Both the position numbers and the translations under genes were made by a program. Positions 11,813 through 23,960 of a DNA stretch of 64,000 nt are shown here, one piece after another; the stretch's first letter is position 1; the number at the start of each line of letters is the position of its first letter. The stretch spans positions 25,638,304-25,702,303 of the forward strand of contig NC_037680.1 of NCBI RefSeq assembly GCF_003255815.1, read 5' to 3'. The notes below the pieces were generated by a model that was not told the origin of the DNA, made no database searches, and worked only from the letters and a program-made list of their open reading frames with translations. The stretch is from Theropithecus gelada. Lineage: Eukaryota > Chordata > Mammalia > Primates > Cercopithecidae.

Positions 11813-13340
11813 ATTCTGCTTCAGTCCCTTCCAAATCTCATGTCCTCACATTTCAAAACACAATCATGCCTTCCCAACAACCCCCCAAAGTCTTAACTGA
11901 TTCCACCATGAACCAAAAACTTCACATCCAAAGTCTCATCTGAGATAAACAAGTCCCTTCCACCTAGGAGTCTGTAAAATCAAAAGCAAGTTAGTTCATT
12001 CGAAGACACAATGGGGGTGCAGGCATTGGATAAATGCTCTCACTCCACATGGGAGAAATTAGCCAAAACAAAGGGGCTACGGGCCTCATGTGAATTCGAA
12101 ATCCAGCGGGGTAGCCATTAAATCTTAAAGCTCCAAAATAATCTTCATTGACTCCACATCTCACATCCAAGGCACATTGATGCTAAGAGTGGCCTCCCAC
12201 AGCCTTGGGCAGCTCTGCTTCTGTGGCTTTGCAGGGTACAGCTCCCTGGCCCAGACACTTTCATGGCTGGCATTGGGTGTTTGTGGCTTTTCCAGGTGCA
12301 CAGTGCAAGTTGTTGGTGGATCTATCATTCTGGGGTCTGGAAGATGATGGCCCTCTTCTGACAGGTCCACCAAACAGTGCCCCAGTGGGGACTCTGTGGA
12401 GGGGGTTCGACCCCACTTTTCTCCTTTGCACTGTCCTAAAAGAGGTTCTCCATGAGGGCTTCACCCCTGCAGCAGACTTCTTCTTAGACCTCCAGATGTT
12501 TCCATACCTCCTCTGAAATCTAGGCAGAGGTTCCCAAACATCAATTATTGACTTCTGTGAACTCACAAGCCCAACACCTCATGGAAACCACCAAAGCTTG
12601 GGACTTGCACCCTCTGAAGCAATGGCACAAGTAGTACCTTGGCCCCTTTTTGCCACAGCTGGAGCTGGAGCACCTGGGACACAGTGTACTGAGTCCTGAG
12701 GCTGCATAGAGCAGGAGGCCCTGGGCCTGGCCTATGGAACAATTTTTCCCTCTTAGACCTCCAGGTCTGTGATAGGAGGGGCTGCTGCCAAGATCTCTGA
12801 CATACCCTGAAGACTTTTCCCTATTGTCTTGGCAAATAATATTTGGCTCCTGATTGTTTATGCAAATATCTACAGCCAGCTTGAATTTCTCCCCAAAAGA
12901 TGGGTTTTTCTTTTCTATCACATTGTCAGGCTTCAAATTTTCCAAACTTTCAGGATCTGCTTCCCTTTTAAATGTAAGTTCCAATTTCAGGTCATCTCTC
13001 TCAAGTTCAGAGTTCCACAGATTTCTAAGGCAGGGGCAAAATGCTGCCAGTCTCTTTGCTAGAGCACAGCAAAAGTTACCTTTACTCCAGTGCCCAATAA
13101 GTTCCTCATTTCCATCTGAGACCACATCAGCCTACACGTCATTGTTCACATTATTGTCAGCATTTTGGTCAGAATCATTCAACAACTCTCTATGAAATTC
13201 CAAACTTTCCCACATCTTCTTGTATTCTTCTGAGCTCTCCAAACTGTCCCAACCTCTGCCTGTTACCCAGTTCCAAAGTCAATTCCACATTTTCAGGTAT
13301 CTATATAGCAGTACCCCACTCTCTGTGGTACCATTTAACT
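11813..13340 (-). mobile_element. THE1/MST-type MaLR internal region
   Basis: About 1.5 kb between two same-orientation LTRs, the usual internal length for THE1/MST. Next to the 5' LTR (high coordinates) the minus strand reads a primer-side leader containing 'ggtaccacagagagtgggg', a hallmark of these internals. The rest matches the non-autonomous MaLR internal sequence, which has no reverse transcriptase of its own and depended on ERV-L machinery (family knowledge). It is more GC-rich than the neighbouring DNA. Confidence 0.85.
12541..13125 (-). pseudogene. MaLR internal open frame (194 codons), gag-like remnant
   Basis: The longest open frame in the window lies wholly inside the MaLR internal region, on the element's sense strand. 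It runs from a Met to a stop without interruption over 194 codons. It is Lys/Glu-rich in the middle and Cys-rich towards the end (several CxxC-like pairs). MaLR internals are described as carrying a degenerate gag-related frame; I do not see a confident zinc knuckle, so the assignment rests on position. It is shorter than any functional gag. Openness may be chance in a GC-richer element. No evidence of expression can be read from the sequence. Confidence 0.45.
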
Positions 13341-13696
13341 ACATTAGTTGGTTCTCATCCTGATATAAAGAAATACCCAAGACTGGTTAATTTGTAAAGG
13401 AAAGAGGTTTAATTGACTCACAGTTCCACTTGCTGGGAAGCCTCTGGAGACTTACAACATGGCAGAAGGAGAAGGAGGCACCTTCTTCACATGGCAGCAG
13501 GGGAGAGAAGAGCAAGCAGGGGAAATGCCAGACATTTATAAAACCATCAGATCTCACTCACTATCCCGAGAACAGCATTAGGGAAACTGCCCCTATGCCC
13601 AATCACCTCCCACCAGAGTCCTCCCTCAACATGTGGGGATTGTGGAGATTACAATTCAAGATAAGATTTGGGTGGGAAAACAGCCAAACCATATCA
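13341..13696 (-). mobile_element. THE1/MST-type MaLR 5' LTR
   Basis: On the minus strand it opens with an intact TGATATGGTTTGGCTG (13696 downwards) and closes near 13341. It has the same internal order as the 11451-11812 LTR, including 'ataaaaccatcagatctca' and 'caatcacctcccaccagag' seen in reverse. The two LTRs were identical at insertion, so their differences measure age. The open frame at 13430-13726 on the + strand is antisense to the LTR and has no meaning. Confidence 0.9.
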
Positions 13697-14040
13697 CTCC
13701 TTATATATTATAATTATACATTATAATATAAATTTTAGAAAAATTATAATATGTTGACTGTCCCGTAGTTATTGGTATGAGTATCATCTAGCAGTGTAGG
13801 CTCTAGGATGTAGAGAAGCCCTTGATCCAACTGGGATGATCAAAGAAGACTTCCTAAAACATTGAGAAGAAACTTGAATGGCTCAGAATTTGAAAACATG
13901 TAAGGAAGGACATGGGGACAGCCCATGTTAGAACTCACTTCACCCACAGAGTGACACCACAGAATCAAGAAAATTTAAAGAACAACAATTTGCCTAGATT
14001 ATCTCAGGAACATATTCTTTGTGTATCTGTCATTAGAAAT
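13697..14040. other. No recognised feature
   Basis: A short TATA-rich patch follows the MaLR (13700-13750). The remainder is not recognised. Confidence 0.5.
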
Positions 14041-14044
14041 GTAT

Positions 14045-14150
14045 TTCCTGAGCCCAGGAACAATTTTTGCTTTATTCTGTACTGAATTTCTAATAGCAGC
14101 ATATTGCCTGGCATGGAATAGATGCTCAGTAACAGTTTGATGAATTACAA
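14045..14150 (+). mobile_element. L2 3' end fragment
   Basis: 'gagcccaggaacaattttt', 'tattgcctggcatggaata' and 'gatgctcagtaacag' followed by 'gatgaa' track the last 100 bases of L2 on the + strand. Confidence 0.65.
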
Positions 14151-15374
14151 TGAAAGTGATAATGAATTGGGACAAGCATAATTTAATAATCTTCGAATTA
14201 TAGGAAAGGGGGAAATTATAGTGAGCTATAAAAGCAAGATGTAGAAGTTTGGACTTCATGTAATAATGGAGATATATCTCCATCTAACAAGAAAATGTCA
14301 CGATATATTCCAAGTGGTCTTATTGGAAAATTAACCTGAAGAGATGCGTAAATTATAAAAGAAATGTAGAAAAGAACAGTGCAAATTGTATCTATTCAGA
14401 TGTCATTCTTATGTAATATTCTAGACCTTAAAGTCTAGAATTAGTTAATAATTAGAACCACACATTGGTTTTTGTAATATCATATTTACCTTCAGTTTTG
14501 AAATATCATATTTGCCCAAGAAGTTAGTGAATATTTGAAATATTGTGAATTGGTGCATATGTCTCCTTTCTCTAGAGAGGGATTATTTTAAACAGATTTT
14601 AAAGGAGTGTGTTACCCCCAAAGATTAAGAAATATCTCTGTAGGTTAAGCAACACTTTAACACAAAAGAAGAGTATATCTCACTACACAGAATGCCAGCC
14701 AATATATTATCTCTACTATAAAATTTGCTTTTCCCTATCAAAGGCAGGATTAAGCATATATATTTGAATAGCTGTTTGTTCAAAATTTTTTACAAAAGTT
14801 ATTATGTTGTATTTTTAGTTCATTGCTTATAAATGTTATCTGCTAACCCCTCTCATTAAACTAGACTCTTGAAAAATAGAAAGTTTGAGTTACTTATTAT
14901 TTAAGCCCAGTATCTAGCACAAAGCTGGCCCAAAAATCTGTCTTTTTATTTAAGGTATTTCATTTAAGCAGCCAGTTCTTTTTATAAACATTTTTATGAG
15001 CTACTAAGGCTCATCATACCTTGCCTCCATATGGTCACCAGAATTCAGAATTTGTAGGGCATTTCCACTTAGAGCAAACTAAGCTTATCAAGACTGTGGC
15101 CCATAAAAAGTAATGTTATCTGTCACATATCATAAGAAAGAAAGCCCTTTCATCAAATCTCTTATGTGGTGAATTCTCAATACCTATCTAGGCTGTAATT
15201 GCTTCAAGGGAAGCCCTCACTTTTTTTCTTCTTTCCCCCACCCTCTTTTATACCACCTCCTTGGGACACTATCCTAGTATTTCTGGAGTAATAATTTAAT
15301 CTTGTTCGCTGGATGCTTCTCTGGTTTTATCCTCAATTTCTCTGCTTTTATCCTAAGCATCTTTATATTCTAAA
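14151..15374. other. No recognised gene; possible weak L2 trace
   Basis: Mostly unrecognised AT-rich DNA. Around 14840-14945 the order 'actagactcttgaaaaata' and 'cccagtatctagcacaaag' is faintly L2-end-like but too diverged for a separate call. Confidence 0.45.
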
Positions 15375-15955
15375 TAATATTTCCTATTTCCTTGGCTTCA
15401 GTTATTATCTGTAAACTGACAACTCTCAAATGTATGTTTCTATTGCTAACCCTAACCTCTCTTTGTAATTCTGGGTTTTCATAGCTGGCTGATTTATCAT
15501 TTCCTCTCAGATCTGCTTCTCCTTCAGTGTCTCCAAGCTCAATATTTTCCTCACAACATGGCATCTTACTGAAGCCAGACATGAGAGTCATCTTTGAATT
15601 CTCCATCACCTACACCTCCCACATCCAATATGTCAAAATTGAATGTTGGTTTTCCTCACAATGAGTTTGGAAAAAGTCCTTACTGCCTCTCTCTGCCCAC
15701 TAACATGACCTAAATCTTTTCCTTTAGGCCTTCTGGTTTCAGTGACTGTTATAATGTATTCCATCCAAAAAATTGAAATTATGCCTTATACTTTTCTTTC
15801 TCTTTTTCACAATTTCAATTCTTGTCAAGTCCTATTAAGTCTAGCTTTAGAATATATTCTTAATCGGTTTAGTTTTGCTAATAACACCCATAACAGGAAA
15901 AATAATCATTTCTTTTCCTGTAGTTTGTTCTTCCTCTGATCCATTCTATGCACAT
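15375..15955 (+). mobile_element. L2 fragment (upstream of the 3' end)
   Basis: The + strand contains 'gacatgagagtcatcttt', 'gaattctccatcacctac' and 'cccacatccaatatgtc', the well-known L2 stretch encoding the end of its reverse transcriptase region, then 'tgcctctctctgcccac' and onward. It is highly diverged with stops in all frames. Opposite-strand frame 15370-15609 is antisense to this L2. Confidence 0.65.
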
Positions 15956-15989
15956 AAGTCAAAATTATCTAAAAGAATGGAAACAGCTG

Positions 15990-17100
15990 GCTAAAAAGAG
16001 TAAAGGGGAAAAACATTTCAAGCAAAAGAAACAGCATTTGCTAAGGTGCTAAATTGGCAAAGACCTCAGTGAGGTTTTAGAACAGAAGACAATTTGTTGG
16101 CATGCAGTGAGGGGTGGTGAGGGATGACTCAACATGAAATAAGCAATGAAAGGTGGACTAGTTTGTGTACAATATTGTAGAACACATAAATAAACAATAA
16201 TAAAGATAAGTCTTATTTATTATCTTAAAACATCATTCTCGTTTCTATAAAAAGAATGGATTATGAATGAAGAGAGGGTAAGAAATTAAGTTGGTTAGAT
16301 AACATGTAAGATATGACAATATCAAAGAAAAATCTATGGGTGTGAAAATGAAGAAAGTACTTGAAATTAGATGTAATTGGGATGTAAAATGTATAGGATT
16401 GTCCGATGGATTGACTATGAGATATGAGAGAATAAAGAATGACTACTGTATTTCTTATAGGAGCAACTGCGAAAATGTTGATGCCATTTACAAAGGTAGA
16501 GACAGAAGAAAAGATTTCAGGAAGGGAAGGTTATAAAACACAGATTCAAGGTGGAACACATTAAAGTTGAGATGCTTTGAGACATCGAGGTGAAATGTCA
16601 TACTAGTGAAAGAATGAATAAGTCTTTCTTGATTTCTATAGCTTCTTAATATAATGCTATTATCATGTGAACAGGTGAACTAATAATGTTCTGAAAAGAT
16701 TTTGAGCATGTGCATAGCTGACAGGCAGATTTGGGGAGAAAGGGTGATTATCAAAGTAATATATAGTAATTATCAACATAACCAAAATTTGGGACTCAGA
16801 TGGTCTTTCTTGGAAAATAAATCTTCTAATTGAATAGTGAAAATAAATGCCTGCTGAATATTTTTAAGATGGCAGTCTAGCAAGCAAAACAGACATAACG
16901 TAGGAGAAGGAAAAAAAGTGATCATTCTAAAAAGCAATGCTTCCACTAGATAACATGTAAGGCAAATAATGTATTCAGCGTCCATATTCCCAGATAATGG
17001 TCATAGTTCCTATGAGAACATGATAATACTCTCAATACCAAGAAGTTTCCACCAAGTCTTGCACTAAGGCTTAGAATCCTGAGGGCTTAGATAAGAACAT
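15990..17100 (+). repeat. Ancient interspersed repeat-like block (unnamed)
   Basis: The order 'agaaacagcatttgctaag', 'gcaaagacctcagtgagg', 'ggattgactatgagata', 'gatgccatttacaaaggta', 'aaagttgagatgctttgag' and 'acatcgaggtgaaatg' reminds me of a very common ancient mammalian repeat whose name I cannot recall. The match is by texture and order only. A second, shorter echo may lie at 32470-32600. Confidence 0.3.
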
Positions 17101-17885
17101 ATGAGGTATACATCTTAAGTAGCTGAAAACAAGTGTATGCAGTTTTGAAAGAGGAATGAGGTATTACACTCAGGGTGGAAATTTGGAGATCAGAAACAGT
17201 GAAATAATGCATGTCACACCTAGGAGAGGGGAGGAAATCATAAACAGAAAAATAAAGTTAAAATACAGAAAAAATAGAAATCAGAGTGAATCCTATGTAC
17301 AGACCAACTGAATAGCAATAGGACATTGGCTACTATAGATTTGAGGCACACCTTCCCTTCTCCACAGCAAGCATGGCCTTTAGTCGACCTAAGGAAAGCT
17401 AGACAATTTTTAAGCCTATTTATAGTAATTCAGAAACATATATCACCCATCATTTTCCTAAAGTCCATCTCAAAGGGACATATTTTGAATAGGGTTTAAG
17501 TAGTGCACAGAACTGCTATTTGTGATATTAAAGATGATCATTTCTTGATAAATAGCTCCTTTAATATTTTACAACACTCAGGACCTTCATGTGTCACAAT
17601 TCTTCTAAAATTCTCTGTTATCTAACTTTCTGTACAAGAGAAGAAAGGAGATTCTAATCTGGTGAAGCTGTAGGGTGATGTCCTAAAATAATTAGTAAGT
17701 TAGTGGTTTTCTAGTCTAATAGTCTATTGGTATAAACTGGAAACTTTAAAAAATTATGGTCACTTGGGACCCACCTGTGACAGGTCAGGACTCACTAATG
17801 CAGGCCTCCATAAGAACTATTTCAGTACCAATTGAGTGGTTTAGTTAAATATTAAAAGCCAGTAAACTTACACAAAGGCTGGGAT
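17101..17885. other. No recognised feature
   Basis: Unrecognised AT-rich DNA between the old repeat-like block and the ERV LTR. Confidence 0.45.
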
Positions 17886-18407
17886 GTAACAAAAGCCCAC
17901 CAAGGGTTTTGCCTAGGCCTTTCCTGGGCCTTAAAGCATGACAAAATAACAAAGGAATTCCTAACCGGATTCATTTAGGATTAAACAAGTTTTATTGTGG
18001 GTCTGAAGAAACTCCCCAGGCCTCTACAAACAAGTTTATTGGGGGTCTAAAGGAACTCCCCAAACCTCCATGATTTAGCAGAAGACAAGATAAGGGTAAT
18101 CACTCCAGCACCTGGACCCATTTAGATTAAGTAAATTTACTGAGGCACCAGAAGAAGGTCTTCAGGGCTCAGACCTTGGTTATAGATTAAAAGAAGTTAA
18201 TCACTTATGTCTTCAGATGAATGCACACTTACATATAGACACATAGCTTAGAAGGTATATAAGCTCTGGAAAACTTTGTAATTTTGAGTTGGTCAGGTCA
18301 TAATTTCCAGGCCTTCTCCCTGTAACCAGTTACAGAAATAAAAGCTCTCTTCTGCCCCAGTTCATCTGCATCTCGTTATATAGCAGCGCGACCCTCTGTT
18401 TGGTACA
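17886..18407 (+). mobile_element. Solo ERV LTR (ERV1-like)
   Basis: A roughly 520-bp block beginning TGTAACAAAAGC and ending GGTACA, the TG...CA terminal pattern of LTRs. It carries a TATATAA box-like TATATAAGC at 18256-18264, a polyadenylation signal AATAAA near 18336, and a U5-like end 'ctgcatctcgttata' then 'gcgaccctctgtttgg', which I associate with class I ERV LTRs. No internal ERV sequence flanks it, so it is a solo LTR. It contains an internal 45-bp duplication (separate entry). I could not find a clear target duplication. Confidence 0.65.
17983..18069 (+). repeat. 45-bp tandem duplication inside the LTR
   Basis: Two copies spaced 45 bp apart each run AAACAAGTTT(T)ATTG..GGGTCTRAAG..AACTCCCCA, about 85-90% alike. 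It is a U3-type duplication in the LTR, the kind often seen in retroviral promoter regions. Confidence 0.8.
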
Positions 18408-19201
18408 GTAACACAGCCATGCAGGATCTGGGTAAATCAGTCTGAGATGTGCCTCTACGGTTAAAAACTTCTGAAATGGACTAATGAAAGAAAAGAAATC
18501 TATGCATATTTCTGAGTATTTCAGACATTTGAGTCTTAATACAAGTTAAACATTTTACTAGAAATGATGTATTAAAAAATGCTGAAGTGTTCTTGCTTGC
18601 CGGCATTGTGTACAATTTGTTTTAGAATTAAATGTCTACAATCTTAACACACGTTAACCCTGGACATTTCTTTCAATGTTGTGCCAGTTGTATAATCTGC
18701 TTGTGTACTGGCCACGTTAAATGGGACCATACGTGAATAAACAGATTCTAAAACTCAGATTTGTGTTGTGAGCAAGCGATGGAGGAGAGGAGGTTCTTTT
18801 CTTTATTCATTCTTCTGGTCTCCTTTTCCCAGTGCTGCATAGGCAATACATTGAAAATATTATAACTTGACCAATTCTCATGTTGTGAACAGAAAAGCCT
18901 GAGTAGAGGTAGAAAAACACAAATGAAGTCTGATTGCATATTAAATATACAACTAAAAGATTGTCTAAATAAAAGGTTTTCTAAATCAATGTAAAGATTC
19001 AAGTTATCAGATGGTTGGCTGAGTTTTTAAAGTGGGCTTTTAGAAAAGAAATTTTAAGAAAATAAATGTTAAGATTGAATCTACATTATTGTAATACAGA
19101 ATCTTCAGAGACTGATTCTTTATAAAGAGTAACGCCCTACTGAAAATGAAATACACCTTCCCTTTGAGAGGAATGTAAGTTTCTTCTTTCAAAGAAAGAG
19201 A
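18408..19201. other. No recognised feature
   Basis: Unrecognised DNA between the LTR and an Alu. The minus-strand frame 18748-19002 has no known domain. Confidence 0.45.
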
Positions 19202-19481
19202 GGCCGGGCGCAGTGGTTCACGCCTGTATCCCAGCACTTTGGGCGGCTGAGGCGGGCGGATCACGAGATCAGGAGAGCAAGACCATCCTGGCTAACATGG
19301 TGAAACTCCGTCTCTACTAAAACTACAAAAAATTAGCCGGGCGTGCTGTTGGGCGCCTGTAGTCCCAGCTACTCTGGAGGCTGAGGCAGGAGAATGGCGT
19401 GAACCCAGGAACCGGAGCTTGCAGTGAGCCAAAATCGCACCACTGCACTCCAGCCTGGGCGACAGAGCAAGACTCCCTCTC

Positions 19482-19509
<28 letters not shown>
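19202..19509 (+). mobile_element. AluY/S-type SINE
   Basis: A full-length Alu begins GGCCGGGCGCAGTGG and ends in a poly(A) of about 28 bases. 'ggagaatggcgtgaaccc' and 'ggagcttgcagtgagcc' place it with AluY or late AluS. It has the standard CACGCC in the left arm, unlike the monkey-type copies. Flanks AAAGAAAGAG and AGAGATAGG give only a weak target-duplication candidate. Frames on the minus strand at 19292-19592 are Alu antisense frames. Confidence 0.95.
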
Positions 19510-19512
<3 letters not shown>

Positions 19513-19888
19513 AGATAGGAATGAGCACCAATTGCTTTATGCATATGCAGGCCCAGAGAAAACAGATATGTTAGAAATTCAAAAATAGACAAGATTTTTT
19601 TCTTTAGTAGTCACGTATACAACGAAATGCTTAAACAGAGAGTGTTACCAGACATTTCCTCTCTGTGAACAAAAGCAATTTCCTTAAATTCAAAAGTAAA
19701 AAGAGATTGGAGGAAATAACCTAAATAAGTCAGTAAAACAACATAATTATTTAAAATAGAGGCTAAGTTTATATAGGAAAGAGACCACTGGATTAACAGA
19801 TAAAATACTTTAATTCTTCTAATGAAGCCTCTAATTATACATGTCCTTAGGCAAGACATTTAGACTCTGTAGCCTGGGGCACAATTTC

Positions 19889-19941
19889 TCAACTAAAAAA
19901 TGAACACTTTGCAATATATCAACTAAAAAAGGAACACTTTG
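19889..19941 (+). repeat. Spaced 23-bp direct repeat, period 30
   Basis: TCAACTAAAAAATGAACACT and its near twin with one G change recur 30 bp apart, followed in both by TTG. It is a short local duplication of about 30 bp. Confidence 0.8.
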
Positions 19942-20049
19942 GACAAAGCAACTTTTAAAATAGCCAGCTGTGGAAAACAACCGTAAATTGCAAATAAAGG
20001 CATTATGGCCTTATTAGTGATAAAAGCAAACTTTTACTCTTATATCCAT

Positions 20050-20135
20050 GGATCTGTACAGATTCCAGGGCCCCACCTAAGCTATTAAATGAGAATTTTA
20101 GAAGTGGGGCCAAATGATCTGTATGATTTGAAACT
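20050..20135 (+). mobile_element. MER5-like hAT fragment (tentative)
   Basis: 'cagattccagggccccacc' followed by 'gtggggccaaatgatctgta' resembles the centre of MER5A, in the same orientation as the better copy at 41036-41195. Both terminal inverted repeats are missing. Confidence 0.45.
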
Positions 20136-22470
20136 TCAAATTTTCTTGCTGTAGTAGAATTACTAAGTGGCCTTAAATTTTTTTTGTCTCTAATATTCTA
20201 TGGTACTATAAAATATTTACTTATAAAATTCTCCATTTAAACAAGCACTTATGGATTACATCCATGTTACATATTTTTAACTAAGAGAAGGAAGGAAGAA
20301 ACTTCAATGCTAAAGAAACCACACAATAATGATTTATAAATTGTTTGATTAACGCTTAATTACAGGAGGAAAAAAATCGAAGGAATGTTGCCCATCCCAT
20401 ACTAAAAAGTAAACTCTGCAAAGGAATCTAAAATTTACCCCAGCTATGTAGTAAAATGCCTGAGACATGAAAGATTCTCAACATGTGTCTGTAGAGTAAA
20501 ATATCACAAAGTTAAAACCAAATCATAAAACAATTTATTGATTTGCCCAAATTCAAACAGTGGCTCAGGGCAAGAGAATGGGAGCATAAAGCAATCCAAA
20601 TCATTGACTACATGCTTTTTTTCCTGTTCTGTCAGCTGAATTCCAAAATTTATAGAAAGTCAGGTTTATTTTACATGTGCACCAGCCACTCACTCACCAG
20701 TGTAACAGAAGCTGTATATCATAGATCATCCAACATTCAAAATGTTCAAATTCAGCATTAGAAGAATGTTCTGGAAGCAGCCAACATTTATTTGAAGAGT
20801 TTACACTAGGTCTGAAGTTTTGCAAAATTCTGAGAGAGAGGGCAACAAGCTTGGTACAAAATCCTTGATTTCGATTAGCTGAAGTCAGGGGACAAAAGGC
20901 AGAATTTTGATGAGAAAATAGAATTTGCACTCTGAAATTATATTGAGCAGTACATAATTAACTGCTTACATAGATGCTACTGTGAGCACCACACTTTTCT
21001 TGTTCAGAAAAGTGTGATTTAATAGATCTCTAAGAATATATACTATGAGACGGGTATGCACATATTTTAGGTAAGTGAGAAAGTTCTAGGTTAGTTTGAG
21101 CCTGGAAAGAAACAGAGGAGGAGGACTGTTTATGTTGCTTCATGTTTGACCATTTGGGTATAAAAGTTAAAAATGTTCTTCAAAAGTCACCTAGCATAGT
21201 TTCCAGTAACATTTTTTTTTTAATTCTGGAAGAAAAATATTTACAAAATTAGCGTGACCTCTATGCCTTCCTATTTAATAGTTCATACAAGAACTATAAT
21301 ATTAAATACATAGATATGGCTAACTTCACTTGCATTCTACCTTAGAAGCAGATGCTTTTCTCATAAGTGTTCCTTTATGTATTATTCACCCATGTTTCCG
21401 TCTTTCTTAAAAGTGTGACCTTTATTAAAAAAGTTTCTAATGTGTCGTGTGATCAATAGATATAAGTACCTTCATTTTTTAAATTAGTCTAAGGCTATTT
21501 TCCTTTTACTATTGTATAAACAGGGAATTGAAGGGTAAAATAGTTAAAACTTAATGCTATAGTGCTAATGCGGCTTTTAAATCACGTCAGCTGCAATCAC
21601 TGCATTATAATTAACAATTTATTGAACCAGCAATAAAATGAACATCACATTACTTCTTAAAGCAGCAGAATAAAATGGCTAATAAATAGCATAAGCCAGA
21701 CAAATTGCAGAGTAATAGAAATTTTCTTAAGATTTATGGTGTGCAGAAAGATGGATGTGCTATTAGTAGGAGCTCCAATACTTGACAAAATTCTTTTACA
21801 AAGACATTGTTACCATGCATGTCAGAGTTCACAAGTCTAAGTGGTTTATCCAAATTTCAGCTCTCTGCTATTACAGTGGAAAATACTCATTACAAGGTTT
21901 TGAAACTGCAAGCAATGTGTACATTTGCCAACATTCAAACTGCTACTGCCAAAAAGATACTAAAATATTTTATAAACTGTCAAATAACAAGTCTGCTAGC
22001 TTAATCTGAGTCTATTTTATACTATACAGACTGTAAAAACTATTACATTAATTCACTTCCTGCAAAACTTTTTAAGAGCAGAGAACAGCTAATGTAGAAG
22101 CTGAAAAAAGTAACTGCTTTTTACCTTCTGAAACCCTAACAATATCATACTTCTGTTGGGGAAGCATCATTGTTTTCTTGAAATGCAATCACACTCCCTT
22201 TAACAATCGGCGTATGAACAGAATCCATTAATGAAGAGAGATCACAGAAATAAATTAGAGTCAAGCTAAATGTTTCACTATGACAAGGGGGAGATAGCTA
22301 TGGGAAAATTACATATATTCAGTGTTTCCACTGGTAACTTGTATTGTGATACTTTGTTTCTGACATGGAGCTGTATGTTCATAAGGTAGAATAAAATATA
22401 AAATCGTTTATTATGTGACAATAGGCACAACAAATAGTAATATTTTATAAATAACCTGTTTTTCTGTTTC
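20136..22470. other. No recognised gene or named repeat
   Basis: About 2.3 kb of AT-rich DNA in which I recognise no repeat family. Open frames at 20543-20761, 20694-20930, 21782-22009 and 22278-22505 are short, partly overlapping and without domains. Confidence 0.5.
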
Positions 22471-22505
22471 AAAATTATTATTATTAGTAGCAGTAGTAGT
22501 AGCAA
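22471..22505 (+). repeat. Trinucleotide repeat (ATT/AGT)n
   Basis: ATTATTATTATT passes into AGTAGCAGTAGTAGTAGC, an impure trinucleotide microsatellite of about 35 bases. Confidence 0.85.
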
Positions 22506-23607
22506 TTATGGTAGAAGCAAGCAGGTTCTGCTGTCTACTAAAAGGGCAAAAAAGATTGGCTCCCAAGATTTTTGTCATTAATTAGTTCACTCAATAATGA
22601 GGATTATTTTTAATATGTAAATTTAAATGTATTCATCAAATATTTATCAAATATCACAAGTCCAAATCTAAACACTTAAATTGAAATGTATAGTAATATC
22701 TGCATTAACTACTTGCTAAAAAAGTTCCTGTAGATTAAGTTTCATGGCACTTTCTAATGATGTATTCTTGTTCATAACAGATGGTAAAATATGATTTGCT
22801 TATCTTCTCATGTTATAATACCCATGGAAGTGTATGAGTTAAGGTCAGAGAGCTGTTATCAATACAAAGACAAATGTAATGCAGAAGATAAAATTAAACA
22901 GAGACAAAAATTTCTTTTATTTTAACACTTTAAGTAGCTTACAATTTTCTAAGTGAGATTAAGTAAACTATACAAATACAAATAATGCAAATCAAGAGGA
23001 AGACATGCTAGAAAAGACCTAATAAATGCTGCAGGATAGTCGAAGAAGGAAATTTTCAGATGCGATGTGATCAGAGAAATTTCAGAGGAATGATGTTTTA
23101 TTTCAATCTTCAAAAATACGTAGAATTTTGATCAGTATGTGAGTAATGCAAATGTTAAAAAGCTTGATTTAGTGATTCCACAACGTATTCATAAATCAAA
23201 CCATCATGTTATACAGTATAATGATATACAATTTTTATTTGTCAATTAAAAATAAAGAAACAAGAAAGAGGTCAAATATAAGGTGGCCAGTGTGATTCTT
23301 GTTTTACATTGAGAAACAATTTTAATGGTACAAAAGGGTGAAAATGCACTTACAATAAAACCCAAAAATCCAGTTCAAGATTTACACAATGATTATAATA
23401 AAGATGAGTCCTTACTCCTCAAGTGAAAAACAATAGCCCTAACACGTATGTTAGAATATTAATCAAATTTAATCATGAAACTCCTTGAATAAGAGAGGTG
23501 AAATGGTTTTGCAAAAATTAACTTTAGTTGTTCCTAATAAAGAAGAGGTAGTCTTATTTGCTTCCCTAGAGAAAGAAGCCTTAAAAGTGGAAACAACTCC
23601 TACAGAC
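22506..23607. other. No recognised feature
   Basis: AT-rich DNA with no named repeat or gene recognised. Confidence 0.45.
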
Positions 23608-23655
23608 AAACACACGCACACACATGCACACACACACCCCCACATACACCCAGCC
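23608..23655 (+). repeat. Impure (CA)n microsatellite
   Basis: CACACGCACACACATGCACACACACACCCCCACATACAC-like sequence, an interrupted CA repeat. The 110-codon + frame over 23485-23817 reads through it as a His-Thr run and has no domain. Confidence 0.9.
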
Positions 23656-23839
23656 ATCCCTTCTAATAGATGGAACAGAATGGGTCAGAAGTTCATTTTC
23701 AGATTCTTTCACAGATTCGGGGAAAAAAGACCCTGTAGCCTGCTAAAGTCCCTTTCAAGCAAGGATCAGCTTCAGGTAATGAAACGTTTTCTGAAAGCCC
23801 TGCCCACCCCTCCCTAGAAAATGGCTACATTTCACCTTT

Positions 23840-23960
23840 CTGTTTGAGAGTAACTAACCATCCTATTTTGCCTGGGAGTAGGGACAATCCTGGAACAGGG
23901 AACTTCACTACTAAAATCAGGAAAGTCATAGACAATTTGAGATTATCTGGTAATTTTATA
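23840..23960 (+). repeat. Ancient interspersed repeat, possibly DNA-transposon derived
   Basis: 'accatcctattttgcctg', 'acttcactactaaaatcag' and 'gaaagtcatagacaatttg' echo a repeated mammalian sequence with internal inverted symmetry (GGGACTTTC...CTAAAACC...GAAAGTCCC in better copies). I do not recall its name. Only one block of about 120 bp is seen. Confidence 0.35.

Noticed and set aside
12205..12516. 103-codon open frame on the + strand
   Set aside because: It is antisense to the MaLR internal region and overlaps other frames; no domain.
19292..19592. Minus-strand open frames of 79 and 89 codons
   Set aside because: These are the well-known antisense frames of an Alu.
23485..23817. 110-codon open frame on the + strand
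   Set aside because: It reads through a CA microsatellite as a His-Thr run and has no recognised domain or splice context.
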